A DNA stretch of 64,000 bases from Pusillimonas caeni (GTDB lineage Bacteria > Pseudomonadota > Gammaproteobacteria > Burkholderiales > Burkholderiaceae_B), in NCBI RefSeq assembly GCF_003545815.1, contig NZ_PDUW01000004.1:1-64000 (forward strand), in the 5' to 3' direction. The notes beneath the pieces are model-generated. The model was given only the letters and a program-made list of their open reading frames with translations. It was not told the DNA's origin and did not search any database. Positions 1-9,597 of the stretch are shown here, one piece after another; the stretch's first letter is position 1; each line of letters opens with the position of its first letter. Position numbers and translations under genes: made by a program.

Positions 1-219
1 GCGAGATACGTGAAGACATAAACGGCTCAACGGCCGGGCAGGAAACCTGAGCTTAAGAAAAGCGCATCGACGCTGATTGAGTTCTTAGGCTTGCCCGGCG
101 CGGCTCTCATCATGGAGCGGGGATGGAACCCCAACTGACTCCGGATAGATTCAAGCAAGCCTAATTTACGTCAACACCGTCACGCTTGCAAAATGCGGGC
201 TGACCATAGATTCTTAAAC

Positions 220-312
220 GCCGCCGGGGCTGAAAGTACTGTGGCCAGGCGGTCGGGCGGTCCGAGGCAGCGCCCTCCAACGCCTGGCCGCAGTACTTTC
301 AGCCCCAGCGGC
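220..312 (+). repeat. Loop-conserved hairpin repeat, copy A
   Basis: Two 32-base arms (220-251 and 281-312) are complementary except for two positions, one of them a G:T pair. They flank a 29-base apical segment. That segment contains GGTCCGAGGCAGCGCCCTCC, shared with the other copies, and can itself fold through GGGCG/CGCCC. The arm sequence is unlike the arms of copies B, C and D except at the base, which starts GCCGCC in every copy. The upstream flank TTCTTAAAC and downstream flank GGCAAGCC also recur at other copies. I do not recognise the family. Confidence 0.85.
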
Positions 313-483
313 TTATGTTAGGGCAAGCCATACACGCCGGCGTTCTTCTGTGATTGAGTCGGGAATATTGGCATCCCACGAATATCAGTTCTGGCCAGTC
401 CATGGCAAGCCGAAAATCCGAGTTCTCACTACATTCGCAACAGTCCCCCTCGAGCTTCTCGCCGTGACCAGCCGCTACTGCAA

Positions 484-568
484 GCCGTCGCGGGCGGGGC
501 CATTTAGCCCGGGCGTTGGAGGGCGCTGCCTCGGACCGCCCGGCCTAAATGGCCCCGCCCGCGGCGGC
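484..568 (-). repeat. Loop-conserved hairpin repeat, copy B (inverted)
   Basis: This copy lies in the opposite orientation to copy A, 171 bases away. Arms 484-515 and 537-568 are complementary at 30 of 32 positions. The apical segment is 21 bases, eight fewer than in the other copies, but carries the same conserved core read on the minus strand. The arms are rich in GGGCGGGGCC and share no extended match with copies A, C or D. The minus-strand 5' flank (TTCTAAAGC) resembles the TTAA-type flank of the others. Confidence 0.8.
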
Positions 569-746
569 GCTTTAGAACCCAGAACGCACGCTGGACACAA
601 TCTCCAACAATGCTAAAGAACCCAATCAAAAGCCCCAATAAAGCCTAAAGACGCTGCCCTGCCGTCAGCGCTTTTGTACTAAAAGCCAGCCATACGAAGC
701 TGCCGAACACGAAGGGCGAGAATGCTTGCAGCGACAGACAGCGAAT

Positions 747-780
747 AAAAAACCCATCCCGAGAACCTTCCCGGGATGGG
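747..780 (-). terminator. Rho-independent terminator of the MFS gene
   Basis: On the minus strand an 8-9 bp stem (CCCATCCCG at 753-761 with CGGGATGGG at 772-780) is followed by a run of T. It lies 44 bases past the stop of the MFS gene, which fits an intrinsic terminator for that gene. Confidence 0.75.
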
Positions 781-823
781 CGTATCGAAGACGCAAAGCA
801 GGTCGCTGCCCGCGTGCAGTTTT

Positions 824-2107
824 CTAACCCGCCACAGTCTGAACACCGGTACGGGCATTGACCGAGCGGGCCACCATCATCGCCAGCCCCGAGGCAGCCA
901 CGAAGGCGACGGCGGCGCCTATCCACGGCCCTTGGGTATGGCCCGCGTCCAGCATCAGACCGAAGCCCACCGGGCCCAGCGAAGCGCCCACGTCCATGCC
1001 CGAATACACCAGGCCGTATACGGTGCCGGTCGCCCCCTTGGGCGTGACGCGGCGAATGAGCATGTCGCGCGAGGGCGTGGACACCCCGGCGCAGAAACCG
1101 GCAAGGCCCACCACCACCATGGCCAGCGGCGAGATCAGCACACCCGAGGCCAGCAGCACCAGCAGCACGCCGGCGACGATCAGCGACATGGCCACCGTGC
1201 GCTCGGTGTTGGGCGTGGCGTTGACCAGGAAGCCGCCGGCGATCATGCCCAGCGCCGAAGCCAGCATGTAGGCCGACAGCGTGGTGCCCGCCATGACCTT
1301 GTCGATGCCGTAGACGTCGCCCAGCATCGGAATGGTGTAGTTCTGGACGGCGGACAGGGCGATGGAGGTGCAGGCGAAGAAGAAGAACGCGCCCCACAAG
1401 GCCGGCTGCACCAGCAGCGTGGCCAGGGTGCGGCCCACCGACTGCTGCGCGAGGTCGGGCGTCTCGCCCGCCTTGGGCTTGACCATCGAGCGCTCTTCGT
1501 TCCGTCCGGCGAGCAGGTCGCGGCCCACCCAGATCAGGAACAGCACCACGGCCACCAGGCCGGCCGCGCCGAAGGCCGCCACCCGCCAGTTGGCCAGGTG
1601 GATGAGCGTGGTCATGAACACCGGGGTCAGCGCCCAGCCCAGGTTGCCGGTAAAGCCGTGGGTGCTGAAGGCGTGCCCAAGCCGGCGCGAGCTGACGCGG
1701 TGGTTGATGATGGAAAAATCCACCGGATGAAAGACCGAGTTGCCGGCCCCGCCGATGACGGCCGCCAGCGCCAGCATGGCGTAATTGTTTGAAAGCCCGA
1801 TCAGCACTCCGGAGACCACGAAGCAGGCCAGGCCGAACCGCAATACCGGCGTGGGGCCGATGCGGTCGACCACGAAGCCCGACGAGGCCTGGCCCAGGCT
1901 GGAAACGATGAAGAATATCGACGCAAGCAGGCCCAACTGCACGAAGTCGTAGCCGAATTCGGCGGCCAGCGGCAGGAACAAGGTGGGAAAGACGAGCTGG
2001 AAGAAGTGCGAGCAGGAATGCCCGGCGCCGATGAGACCGATGATTTTCCAGTCGCGGCGCTTGACGGCCGGCGTATCGGCGAATTGATCGAAAGTGGTTG
2101 CTACCAT
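824..2107 (-). CDS. MFS transporter
   Basis: This 427-residue polytopic membrane protein belongs to the major facilitator superfamily. About twelve hydrophobic segments are visible, arranged as two halves with a basic central loop near residues 190-215. The stretch GHSCSHFFQLVFPTLFLPL near residues 28-46 resembles the first helix of the fosmidomycin-resistance (Fsr) branch, so an efflux role is possible. The substrate cannot be read from the sequence. The start at 2107 gives a short cytoplasmic N-terminus before helix 1. The ribosome-binding site is weak. The gene follows pgsA by ten bases on the same strand and ends before a strong terminator, so it probably closes the uvrC-pgsA transcription unit. 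Confidence 0.85.
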   Translation of the reverse strand: MVATTFDQFADTPAVKRRDWKIIGLIGAGHSCSHFFQLVFPTLFLPLAAEFGYDFVQLGLLASIFFIVSSLGQASSGFVVDRIGPTPVLRFGLACFVVSGVLIGLSNNYAMLALAAVIGGAGNSVFHPVDFSIINHRVSSRRLGHAFSTHGFTGNLGWALTPVFMTTLIHLANWRVAAFGAAGLVAVVLFLIWVGRDLLAGRNEERSMVKPKAGETPDLAQQSVGRTLATLLVQPALWGAFFFFACTSIALSAVQNYTIPMLGDVYGIDKVMAGTTLSAYMLASALGMIAGGFLVNATPNTERTVAMSLIVAGVLLVLLASGVLISPLAMVVVGLAGFCAGVSTPSRDMLIRRVTPKGATGTVYGLVYSGMDVGASLGPVGFGLMLDAGHTQGPWIGAAVAFVAASGLAMMVARSVNARTGVQTVAG

Positions 2108-2117
2108 GATTGAATCT

Positions 2118-2708
2118 TTAATGCGGTTGAACGTCGCGGCCTGCCCGGTCGCGAATCTGGGGCATGGCGCGGCGCAGGTAGTAGCACATCGACCAGATGG
2201 TCAGCACGGCCGCCACGAAGATCAGCACGTGGCCTATCCATACGCTGGAAACCCCGAAAAGCTCTTGCCAGTACAGCAGGCACGGAATCGCCACCATTTG
2301 CGCGCCCGTCTTGAACTTGCCCAGCCAATGCACGGCCACGCTGCCGCTGGCGCCGATCTTGGCCATCCATTCGCGCAGCGCCGAGATGGTGATCTCGCGC
2401 CCGATGATGACCAGCGCAATCACCGCGTCGACCCGGTTCAGGTCGAGCAGGATGAGCAGCGCGGTGCACACCATGAGCTTGTCGGCCACCGGATCGAGGA
2501 AAGCGCCGAAAGATGAAGTCTGGTTCCAGCGCCGCGCCAGCCAGCCGTCGAACCAGTCGGTCAGGGCGGCGAAAATGAAGGCCAAAGCGGCAATCGTGTC
2601 GCGCGTGGGCGTCGGCAGCCAATCGTGGGGCACGTAGAACAGCGCCACGAGTAGCGGGATCATGGCGATACGCAGCCACGTCAGCACGATTGGAAAATTC
2701 AGGGGCAT
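2118..2708 (-). CDS. pgsA: CDP-diacylglycerol--glycerol-3-phosphate 3-phosphatidyltransferase
   Basis: It makes phosphatidylglycerol phosphate from CDP-diacylglycerol and glycerol 3-phosphate in the inner membrane, the committed step toward phosphatidylglycerol and cardiolipin. The 196-residue length is normal. The CDP-alcohol phosphotransferase signature is complete: D51, D54, G55, A58-R59, G68, D72 and D76. Several hydrophobic helices follow. It sits directly downstream of uvrC (19-base gap), a neighbour pairing common in Proteobacteria. The start at 2708 precedes the usual first helix. Confidence 0.95.
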   Translation of the reverse strand: MPLNFPIVLTWLRIAMIPLLVALFYVPHDWLPTPTRDTIAALAFIFAALTDWFDGWLARRWNQTSSFGAFLDPVADKLMVCTALLILLDLNRVDAVIALVIIGREITISALREWMAKIGASGSVAVHWLGKFKTGAQMVAIPCLLYWQELFGVSSVWIGHVLIFVAAVLTIWSMCYYLRRAMPQIRDRAGRDVQPH

Positions 2709-2727
2709 AGGGATAATACTACCATCG

Positions 2728-4554
2728 CTAACTCCGCAGCGCCTGATAGATTCGCTCGGCCAGTTCGTCCGAAATGCCTTCGACGGACCTCAGGTCGTCC
2801 ACGCCGGCGGCCACCACGCCGGAGAATCCCCCGAAGCGGGCCAGCAGCTTCTGCCGCCGCCGCGCGCCGACACCCTCGATTTCTTCCAGCCGGGACACAT
2901 TGCGCGTCTTGGCCCGACGCGCGCGCATGCCGGTGATGGCAAAACGGTGCGCTTCGTCGCGGATCTGCGCCACCAGCATCAGGGCGGCCGATTCGCCGCC
3001 CAGGGCCACCGGGCTGCGGCCGTCGGCAAAGACCAGGGTTTCCAGGCCCACCTTGCGCCCCTCCCCCTTGGCCACGCCGACGATGACGTGAATGTCGAGC
3101 CCGAATTCGGCGAACACTTGGCGCGCCACTTCGACCTGGCCCTTGCCTCCGTCGATCAGCACAATGGTGGGCAGCTCGGCCTCGCCGTCGGCGACGCGGC
3201 CGAAGCGGCGGGTAAGCACCTGGCGCATGGCGGCATAGTCATCGCCCGGCGTCACGCCCGCGATGTTGTATCGGCGATACAGTGACGGCTGCATGTCGTG
3301 ATGCCGATACACCACGCAAGAGGCCTGGGTCGCCTCTCCGGCCGTGTGGCTGATGTCGAAGCATTCCACGTGCATGGCGTCCAGCGCCACCTCGTCGGTG
3401 TCCAGGTCCAGCGCTTCGGCCAGGGCCAGGGTGCGCGCCGAACGCGCGCTGGATTCGGTCAGCATGCGGGCCAGGGCCATCTCGGCATTCTTCTGCGCCT
3501 GCTCCAGCCAGGTGCGGCGCATGCCCTGCGGCCGGGTCAGCATGCGCGCCTTGACGCCCGTCTGCTCGGTAAGCAGCGCCAGCAGGCTCGGATCGGGCAG
3601 CTTGTGCGAACAGACCAGCAGCGGCGGCAGGCCGCCATCGACATAATGCTGCGCCACGAAGGCGGCCAGCACGTCGCCGGGCTCGTCGCCGTCGGCATGG
3701 GTGGGGAAGAAGGCCCGGTCGCCCAGATGCCGCCCGCCCCGCACCATGGCCAGGTTGACGCACACCCTTCCGCCCGCGGCCACCACGGCGATGATGTCGA
3801 CGTCGTCGCTGCCCACCTGCTCCATCGTCTGCTGCTGCAGGACCCGGGCCAGGGCGCCCATCTGGTCGCGCAGCACCGCGGCGTGCTCGAAGTCCAGCTC
3901 GTCGGAAGCCTGCAGCATGCGCCGCTCGATGTCGTCCAGCACCTCTTTGGCATGCCCGTCCAGGAAACGGATGGCGCGCTCGACGTCGGCCTGGTAGTCG
4001 GCCGGGGAGATGAGCCCCACACAGGGCGCCGAACAGCGCGCGATCTGGTGCAGCAGACAGGGCCGCGAGCGATTGGCGTAGACGCTGTCCTCGCAGGTTC
4101 GCAGGCGGAACACCCTTTGCAGGATCTGTATGGTTTCACGCACCGCCCAGGCATTGGGATAAGGCCCGAAGTAGCGGCCTTTGCCGCTGGTGGCGCCACG
4201 ATAGTAGGCGATGCGCGGCGCCTCGTGCCCGGTGATGTGCAGAAAGGGATACGACTTGTCGTCGCGAAACAGGATGTTGTAACGCGGCTGCAGGCGCTTG
4301 ATGAGATTGTTTTCCAGCAGCAGCGCCTCGGCCTCCGAGCGCGTGACCGTGACCTCGACGCGCGCCACCCTGGCCACCATGTGGGCGATGCGCGGACTGG
4401 CCAGGTTCTTCTGGAAATACGACGCTACGCGCTTCTTGAGATTGCTGGCCTTGCCGACGTAAAGCACTTCGTCCTTGGCGTCGATGTGCCGGTACACGCC
4501 CGGCAGGGACGGAAGGTCAGCCAGGAACGATTTGAGATTGAAGCTGTCGGGCAT
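2728..4554 (-). CDS. uvrC: UvrABC excinuclease subunit C
   Basis: UvrC makes the dual incisions around DNA damage in nucleotide excision repair after handover from UvrB. The 608-residue protein has the usual order: a GIY-YIG nuclease domain from about residue 16 (LPGVYRH, then [13 protein letters not shown]), a UVR motif near residues 200-240, the C-terminal RNase H-like endonuclease ([10 protein letters not shown]) and tandem helix-hairpin-helix motifs at the end. The first 38 bases overlap the 3' end of nagZ. The start is well supported because the GIY domain begins only about 15 residues later, so translational coupling to nagZ is likely. Confidence 0.97.
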   Translation of the reverse strand: MPDSFNLKSFLADLPSLPGVYRHIDAKDEVLYVGKASNLKKRVASYFQKNLASPRIAHMVARVARVEVTVTRSEAEALLLENNLIKRLQPRYNILFRDDKSYPFLHITGHEAPRIAYYRGATSGKGRYFGPYPNAWAVRETIQILQRVFRLRTCEDSVYANRSRPCLLHQIARCSAPCVGLISPADYQADVERAIRFLDGHAKEVLDDIERRMLQASDELDFEHAAVLRDQMGALARVLQQQTMEQVGSDDVDIIAVVAAGGRVCVNLAMVRGGRHLGDRAFFPTHADGDEPGDVLAAFVAQHYVDGGLPPLLVCSHKLPDPSLLALLTEQTGVKARMLTRPQGMRRTWLEQAQKNAEMALARMLTESSARSARTLALAEALDLDTDEVALDAMHVECFDISHTAGEATQASCVVYRHHDMQPSLYRRYNIAGVTPGDDYAAMRQVLTRRFGRVADGEAELPTIVLIDGGKGQVEVARQVFAEFGLDIHVIVGVAKGEGRKVGLETLVFADGRSPVALGGESAALMLVAQIRDEAHRFAITGMRARRAKTRNVSRLEEIEGVGARRRQKLLARFGGFSGVVAAGVDDLRSVEGISDELAERIYQALRS

Positions 4555-5596
4555 ACTGATAACGGGCGAGGCTCTGCAGGGTCTGCCAGTCGGGCGCAGG
4601 CTGGCGCGGCGTAAGGCGGCGGATGCGCTGCTGCGAGACCGCGGACGGCTCGTGCCGCAAGCGGGCCAGGAGATCGTCGGCCAGGTCGGGGCGGTTGCAA
4701 ACCAGCACCATGTCGCAGCCCGCCGCCAGGGCGGCCTGCGCCCGCGCCAGGATGTCGCCGGCCACGCTGGCGCCCTCCATGGTCAGGTCGTCGGAAAACA
4801 CCACGCCATCATAAGCCAGATTGTCGCGCAGCACGGTCTGTATCCAATAGCGCGAGAAGCCGGCCGGGTTCGCATCGACTTTCGGATAGATGACGTGGGC
4901 CGGCATGACCGAAGGCAGCACCATGTCGCCCAGCCAGCCGTAAGGCGCGGCGTCTTCCTGCATGATCTCTTCGAAGCTGCGCTCGTCGACGGGAATTTCG
5001 TGATGCGAGTCGGCCTGCACGAAGCCGTGTCCCGGAAAGTGCTTGCCGCAGGAGGCCATGCCGGCCAGCATCAGGCCCTGTATCAGGGCGCGTGCCAGCA
5101 TGGCCACCACCTGCGGCTCGCGATGGAAGGCGCGGTTGCCGATGACCTGGCTCACGCCGTAGTCAAGATCGAGCACGGGCGTAAAGCTCAGGTCGACGCC
5201 GCAGGCGCGCAGTTCGGCGCCCAGCACATAGCCGGTTTCGGTGGCCAGGCGCATGGCCGCCAGCGAGTCGTCCATCCAGATCTCGCCGAAGGCCGACATG
5301 GGCGGCAGCGGCGTAAAGCCGTCGCTGCGAAAGCGCTGCACCCGCCCGCCCTCGTGATCGACGGCGATCAGCAGAGGTTCGTCGCGCGCGGCATGGATGT
5401 CGCGGCACAGGGCGGTGAGCTGTTCGCGGCTGCTGAAGTTGCGCGCGAACAGGATCACGCCGCCCACCAGGGGATGGCGCAGGCGCTGTTTTTCGTGCTC
5501 GGTCAGCGTCGCGCCCTCGACGTCGACCATGACCGGCCCCGGAGGCAGGCTGGCGGCGGAAGGATCGGCGTGGCGGGGGCTATGCGTGTTTGTCAT
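4517..5596 (-). CDS. nagZ: Beta-N-acetylhexosaminidase (peptidoglycan recycling)
   Basis: This cytoplasmic glycoside hydrolase family 3 enzyme removes GlcNAc from GlcNAc-anhydroMurNAc peptides during cell-wall recycling. The KHFPGHG signature lies near residues 185-191. The catalytic Asp lies in SDDLTMEG near residue 268. The length of 359 residues is typical. It overlaps acpS by 17 bases at its start and uvrC by 38 bases at its end, which indicates a tightly packed operon. NagZ products can influence AmpR-type beta-lactamase control, but no ampR is visible here. Confidence 0.95.
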   Translation of the reverse strand: MTNTHSPRHADPSAASLPPGPVMVDVEGATLTEHEKQRLRHPLVGGVILFARNFSSREQLTALCRDIHAARDEPLLIAVDHEGGRVQRFRSDGFTPLPPMSAFGEIWMDDSLAAMRLATETGYVLGAELRACGVDLSFTPVLDLDYGVSQVIGNRAFHREPQVVAMLARALIQGLMLAGMASCGKHFPGHGFVQADSHHEIPVDERSFEEIMQEDAAPYGWLGDMVLPSVMPAHVIYPKVDANPAGFSRYWIQTVLRDNLAYDGVVFSDDLTMEGASVAGDILARAQAALAAGCDMVLVCNRPDLADDLLARLRHEPSAVSQQRIRRLTPRQPAPDWQTLQSLARYQYARQLQSQIVPG

Positions 5597-6029
5597 GAAA
5601 GATGGAGTCCGTTTTGGGTAGCGGCTCGAGCACCACGAAAGCCATGGCGATGTCGCTTTCGTCGCTCAAGGAAATATGGGCCGCGCCATAGCGTGCGGCA
5701 TACCAGTGCGCCAGGGCGCCGTCCAGCCGGACCACCGGCCTGCCCCCCGGCGCGTTCAGCGCCTGCATCAGGCGCCAGGACATGGGCGCATGCATGCCCA
5801 GGCCGATGGCCTTGGAAAATGCCTCTTTGGCCGCGAAGCGGGTGGCCAGATAGCGCATGCCCCGCTTGGGATCGCGCTGATGGCGCCGCTGGAAGACCGC
5901 GTACTCCTGGTCGCCCAATATGCGCCGGGCGAACTTCAAGCCCTGGCGCTCGAAGACCCCTCGCACGCGATCGACGCGGACGATGTCGGTGCCGATGCCC
6001 GCAATAGCGACGGAGGAAGGCAGGTTCAT
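5580..6029 (-). CDS. acpS: Holo-[acyl-carrier-protein] synthase
   Basis: AcpS transfers 4'-phosphopantetheine from CoA to a serine of acyl carrier protein and so activates fatty acid synthesis. Both family motifs are present: GIGTDIV with metal-binding D15, and FAAKEAFSKA with E69. At 149 residues it is about 20 longer than the usual enzyme, with extra sequence after the last conserved strand. In many Proteobacteria acpS follows pdxJ. Here it follows the paaG-like gene by six bases, and no pdxJ is visible. Confidence 0.95.
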   Translation of the reverse strand: MNLPSSVAIAGIGTDIVRVDRVRGVFERQGLKFARRILGDQEYAVFQRRHQRDPKRGMRYLATRFAAKEAFSKAIGLGMHAPMSWRLMQALNAPGGRPVVRLDGALAHWYAARYGAAHISLSDESDIAMAFVVLEPLPKTDSIFHDKHA

Positions 6030-6035
6030 GATGGT

Positions 6036-6824
6036 TCAGCGGCCCTTGAAGACCGGACTGCGCTTGCCCAGGAAGGCCCGCACGCCCTCTTGGTAGTCTT
6101 CGCTGCGGCCCAGTTCGCGCATCAGGTCGCGCTCCAGATCGAGCTGCTGGGCCAGCGTGTTGCTCAGGCTCTCATTGAGCGCCTGCTTGGCGGCGGCCAG
6201 GCCCTTGGTGGGCGCGGTCGAGAAATGCACCGCCAATTCTTGCAGGCGCGCATCGAATTGCTCGTCGGGCACGCATTCCCAGATCAGGCCCCATTGCGCG
6301 GCTTTCTCGGCGCTGAGCTTGTCGCCCAGCATGGCCAGGCCCATGGCCCGCGCCGGCCCCACCAGGCGCGGCAAGGCATAGGTGCCGCCCGTGTCGGGCA
6401 AGAGGCCCAGCCGGCAGAAGGGCTGGATGAAGCTGGCCGAAGCGCGCGCGATGACGATGTCGCCGGCCAGGGCGAGGTTGGCGCCCGCCCCCGCCGCCAC
6501 GCCGTTCACCCCCACCACCACGGGCATGGGCAGCGCGCGCAGGCGCTTGACCAGGGGTCCGTAGTATTTTTCGATACTGGCGCCCAGATCGACCGGCGGA
6601 TCGCCCTCTTTCACCACCCGCTGGGAAAGGTCCTGGCCGGCGCAAAAGCCCCGGCCGCTGCCGGTCAGCACCAGCACGCGCGCGCCCTCCTGCTCGACCC
6701 GGCCCAGCGCGTCGGCGACCTCGGCGTGCATGTCGGCCGTGAAGCTGTTGAGCTTGTCGGGACGATTGAGCGTCAGGCGCGCCATGCCGCCCTGCAGCTC
6801 GAACAATATGTTTTCGTAGTTCAT
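6036..6824 (-). CDS. Enoyl-CoA hydratase/isomerase, PaaG-like
   Basis: This crotonase-superfamily protein has 262 residues. The oxyanion-hole segments are seen as [11 protein letters not shown] and [15 protein letters not shown]. The segment [19 protein letters not shown], with an acidic residue in the second half, matches the PaaG branch (ring-1,2-epoxyphenylacetyl-CoA isomerase) more closely than generic FadB-type hydratases. No other phenylacetate genes occur in the window, so the physiological substrate is uncertain. It overlaps orn by four bases (ATGA), so the two are probably translated together. Confidence 0.8.
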   Translation of the reverse strand: MNYENILFELQGGMARLTLNRPDKLNSFTADMHAEVADALGRVEQEGARVLVLTGSGRGFCAGQDLSQRVVKEGDPPVDLGASIEKYYGPLVKRLRALPMPVVVGVNGVAAGAGANLALAGDIVIARASASFIQPFCRLGLLPDTGGTYALPRLVGPARAMGLAMLGDKLSAEKAAQWGLIWECVPDEQFDARLQELAVHFSTAPTKGLAAAKQALNESLSNTLAQQLDLERDLMRELGRSEDYQEGVRAFLGKRSPVFKGR

Positions 6825-7366
6825 AGCTTGATGAAATGCTCGCGATAGTGCTTGAGCTCTTCGATGGATTCGTAGATGTCGGCCAGGGCTTCGTGGCGGC
6901 TTTGCTTGATGAAGCTTCTATACACTTCGGGCTTCCAGCGCAGGGCCAGTTCCTTGAGCGTGCTGACGTCGAGATTGCGATAATGGAAGAAGGCCTCGAG
7001 CTGCGGCATATACTTGACCAGGAAGCGCCGGTCTTGCCCCACCGTGTTGCCGCACAAGGGCGACTTGCCGGCCGGAACATGCTTGGACAGGAATTCCAGC
7101 AACTGGGTCTCAGCCTGCTCTTCGGTCAGAGTCGAGGCCTTGACCTTGTCGGTCAGGCCGCTTTTGCCGTGGGTGGACGTGTTCCATTTGTCCATGGCAT
7201 TCAGCAGTTCGTCGCTTTGATGTATGACGAGCACCGGCCCTTCGGCCACGAAAGTCAGGTCGGGCTCCGTCACCACCACCGCCGCTTCGATGATGCGTTC
7301 TTTTTCGGGGTCGAGGCCCGTCATCTCGAGATCGAGCCACACCAGACGCTGTTCATTAACCGCCAT
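6821..7366 (-). CDS. orn: Oligoribonuclease
   Basis: This 3'-5' exoribonuclease of the DEDD family degrades RNA dinucleotides, including pGpG from cyclic-di-GMP turnover, to mononucleotides. The 181-residue length is typical. The first two metal ligands are D12 and E14 in [13 protein letters not shown]. The closing motif [13 protein letters not shown] supplies the catalytic His and last Asp. It begins the minus-strand run orn-paaG-acpS-nagZ-uvrC-pgsA and is divergent from the M48 peptidase gene across 47 bases. Confidence 0.96.
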   Translation of the reverse strand: MAVNEQRLVWLDLEMTGLDPEKERIIEAAVVVTEPDLTFVAEGPVLVIHQSDELLNAMDKWNTSTHGKSGLTDKVKASTLTEEQAETQLLEFLSKHVPAGKSPLCGNTVGQDRRFLVKYMPQLEAFFHYRNLDVSTLKELALRWKPEVYRSFIKQSRHEALADIYESIEELKHYREHFIKL

Positions 7367-7413
7367 ATAATCCTTCCTTAAAAAAGCGATTTTCTCATAC
7401 CTGCCGGCCGCTT

Positions 7414-8661
7414 ATGTTTACCCTGTGGTTCATTGCCTTTTTATTCGCCGATCTGGCCATCCGCGCCTGGGTCGCTTCGCGCCAGATGCGCCACGTGCTG
7501 CGGCACCGCGACCGGGTTCCGGCCGAGTTCGCCGACCGCATCGGGCTGCGCAGCCACCAGCGTGCCGCCGACTATACCCTGGCCAAGGTCAGGCTGGGCA
7601 TGATCGAGACTCTGGTCGAGGCCGCGCTGCTGGTGGCCTTGACCCTGCTGGGCGGCCTGCAGTGGCTCGACCTGCAATGGGGCCGGGCCATCGATTCCGA
7701 AATGTGGCGCCAGCTGGCCCTGATCGGCTCGGTGGTGGCCATCGTGGGGCTGGTGGGCCTGCCCTTTTCCATCTGGCGCAAGTTCGGGCTGGAAGCCCGC
7801 TTCGGCTTCAACCGCATGACGCCCCGCCTTTTCGCCATGGACCTGGCCAAGGCGCTGCTGCTCATGCTGATCCTGGGCGCACCCCTGGTGGCCGTGGTGC
7901 TGTGGGTCATGGGCAACGCGGGGCCGCAATGGATATGGTGGGCCTGGGCCGTGTGGGTGGTTTTCAATTTCCTGGTGATCTGGCTGTTTCCGACGGTGAT
8001 CGCGCCGCTGTTCAACAAGTTCACGCCGCTGCAGGACAGCGACGTGGCCGAGCGGGTCAATGCCTTGGCGCAGCGCTGCGGTTTCACGCTCAACGGCCTG
8101 TTCGTCATGGACGGCTCCAAGCGCTCGGCGCATGGCAACGCCTACTTCACCGGCTTCGGCCGCAACCGCCGCATCGTGTTCTTCGATACCTTGCTGGCGC
8201 GCCTGAATCCGGGCGAAATAGAAGCGGTGCTGGCGCACGAACTGGGCCACTTCAAGCATCGCCACATCATCAAGCGCATGGCCATCAGTTTTGCCGTGGC
8301 CCTGGGCTTCCTCGCCCTGCTTGGCTGGCTGGCGCAGCAGGTGTGGTTCTACACCGGCCTGGGGGTCGTCCCCCAGCTGGGCCGCCCCAACGACGCGCTG
8401 GCGCTGATTCTCTTCTTTCTCGTCGCGCCGGTGTTCACCTTCTGGGTCACGCCGCTGGCCAGCTGGTTTTCGCGGCGCGACGAGTTCCAGGCCGACCGAT
8501 ACGCCGCCAGCCAGTCGTCGGCCGACGCCCTGGTATCGGCCCTGGTCAAGCTGTATGACGACAATGCCGCCACGCTGACGCCCGATCCGGTGCACTCGGC
8601 CTTCTACGACAGCCATCCGCCCGCCGCCTTGCGGATCCAGAAGCTGCGGCATGGCGCCTGA
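7414..8661 (+). CDS. M48-family (Ste24-like) membrane zinc metalloprotease
   Basis: This 415-residue integral membrane peptidase carries the zinc motif HELGHFKHRH with HExxH beginning near residue 275. A downstream DEFQADRYAA supplies the third, glutamate ligand. Several transmembrane helices precede the catalytic domain (M48 N-terminal region), as in CAAX-prenyl-protease-like Ste24 homologues. Bacteria do not make CAAX proteins, so the likely role is membrane protein quality control, though its substrates are unknown. The stop overlaps the rsgA start by 11 bases. Confidence 0.9.
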   Translation: MFTLWFIAFLFADLAIRAWVASRQMRHVLRHRDRVPAEFADRIGLRSHQRAADYTLAKVRLGMIETLVEAALLVALTLLGGLQWLDLQWGRAIDSEMWRQLALIGSVVAIVGLVGLPFSIWRKFGLEARFGFNRMTPRLFAMDLAKALLLMLILGAPLVAVVLWVMGNAGPQWIWWAWAVWVVFNFLVIWLFPTVIAPLFNKFTPLQDSDVAERVNALAQRCGFTLNGLFVMDGSKRSAHGNAYFTGFGRNRRIVFFDTLLARLNPGEIEAVLAHELGHFKHRHIIKRMAISFAVALGFLALLGWLAQQVWFYTGLGVVPQLGRPNDALALILFFLVAPVFTFWVTPLASWFSRRDEFQADRYAASQSSADALVSALVKLYDDNAATLTPDPVHSAFYDSHPPAALRIQKLRHGA

Positions 8662-9568
8662 TCCTTCCCTGCTTTCGGGGCGCATCGTCGCCGCCCACGG
8701 CCGCCACTACACAGTGGAGCTGGCCGGCGGCGGAACGCGGCAATGCTTTCCGCGCGGGAAAAAATCCGGTCCGGCGGTCGGCGACCAGGTGCTCATCCAG
8801 CCCCAGGGCGATTCCGAAGGCGTCATCGAACGCATCGAGCCGCGACGCAATCTGCTCTATCGTTCGGACGATATGCGCACCAAGCAGTTCGCCGCCAATG
8901 TCGACCAGTTGCTGCTGGTGGTGGCAGTGGAACCGGCCTTCTCGCCCGATCTGGTCGGCCGGGCGCTGGTGGCGGCGCACAGCGCGGACATCGCCCCGCT
9001 GATCATCCTGAACAAGGCCGATCTGGCCGAAGGGCTCGACAAGGCCGAAGAACGGGTCAGGAATCTGGCTTCGGCATACGAGCCGCCCATCCCGGTGATT
9101 CTGACCAATGCGCTGGACGCCGAAGCAACGGCCCAGGCCCTGCTGCCTCGTCTGCGCGGGCAGTGCAGCCTGTTGCTGGGCCAGAGCGGCATGGGCAAGT
9201 CCAGCCTGCTCAACGCCCTGGTGCCGCAGGCGCGGGCCGCGACGCAAGAGCACTCCATCGCCCTTGACGCCGGCCGGCACACTACGACCAGCACGCGCCT
9301 GTATCACCTGCCCGGGGGCGACGGCACGCTCATCGACTCTCCGGGCTTCCAGAATTTCGGGCTCTATCACCTGAGCCCCGGCGACATCGAACGCGGTTTC
9401 CCCGAGTTCGCGCGGCACGCCGCGCATTGCCGTTTCTACAATTGCAGCCATCGGCGCGAACCGGGCTGCGGTGTGCTGGCCGCCGTGCAGAACGGCGACA
9501 TCCAGCCCGAGCGGCATGAACTGTATCTGCGCCTCCTGGCTGAAAACGAAGCCCAGACCAGGTATTGA
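8651..9568 (+). CDS. rsgA: Ribosome small-subunit GTPase A
   Basis: RsgA is a circularly permuted GTPase that checks late maturation of the 30S subunit and releases RbfA. The 305-residue protein shows an OB-fold N-terminus and the permuted order of GTPase motifs: NKADL first, then the P-loop GQSGMGKSS near residue 178, then DSPGF. The C-terminal zinc motif is CRFYNCSHRREPGC. The start overlaps the upstream peptidase by 11 bases. The gene converges on nudL, and hairpin copy C lies between them. Confidence 0.97.
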   Translation: MAPDPSLLSGRIVAAHGRHYTVELAGGGTRQCFPRGKKSGPAVGDQVLIQPQGDSEGVIERIEPRRNLLYRSDDMRTKQFAANVDQLLLVVAVEPAFSPDLVGRALVAAHSADIAPLIILNKADLAEGLDKAEERVRNLASAYEPPIPVILTNALDAEATAQALLPRLRGQCSLLLGQSGMGKSSLLNALVPQARAATQEHSIALDAGRHTTTSTRLYHLPGGDGTLIDSPGFQNFGLYHLSPGDIERGFPEFARHAAHCRFYNCSHRREPGCGVLAAVQNGDIQPERHELYLRLLAENEAQTRY

Positions 9569-9597
9569 TGCGGAAGTTCTTTATTGTGTCCTTAAGC

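Larger units (their letters stand above)
1..746. other. Gene-free region with two hairpin repeats
   Basis: I see no credible gene here. Open frames that cross 350-616 run straight through a hairpin and have no homology I recognise. The stretch holds hairpin copies A (220-312) and B (484-568), described separately. Bases 1-219 are unassigned. They contain short potential stems (for example GGGGATGGAACCCC at 119-132) but nothing I can name as an RNA. The downstream edge is the terminator of the MFS gene at 747-780. Confidence 0.6.

Noticed and set aside
220-312. Integron attC-like site (flanks TTAAAC and GTTAGGG)
   Set aside because: The other three copies lack the GTTRRRY/RYYYAAC pair, and attC conserves ends, not the apex. 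No integrase is present.
350-616. 88-codon frame crossing hairpin copy B
   Set aside because: Its central third is the hairpin itself. No ribosome-binding site or family.
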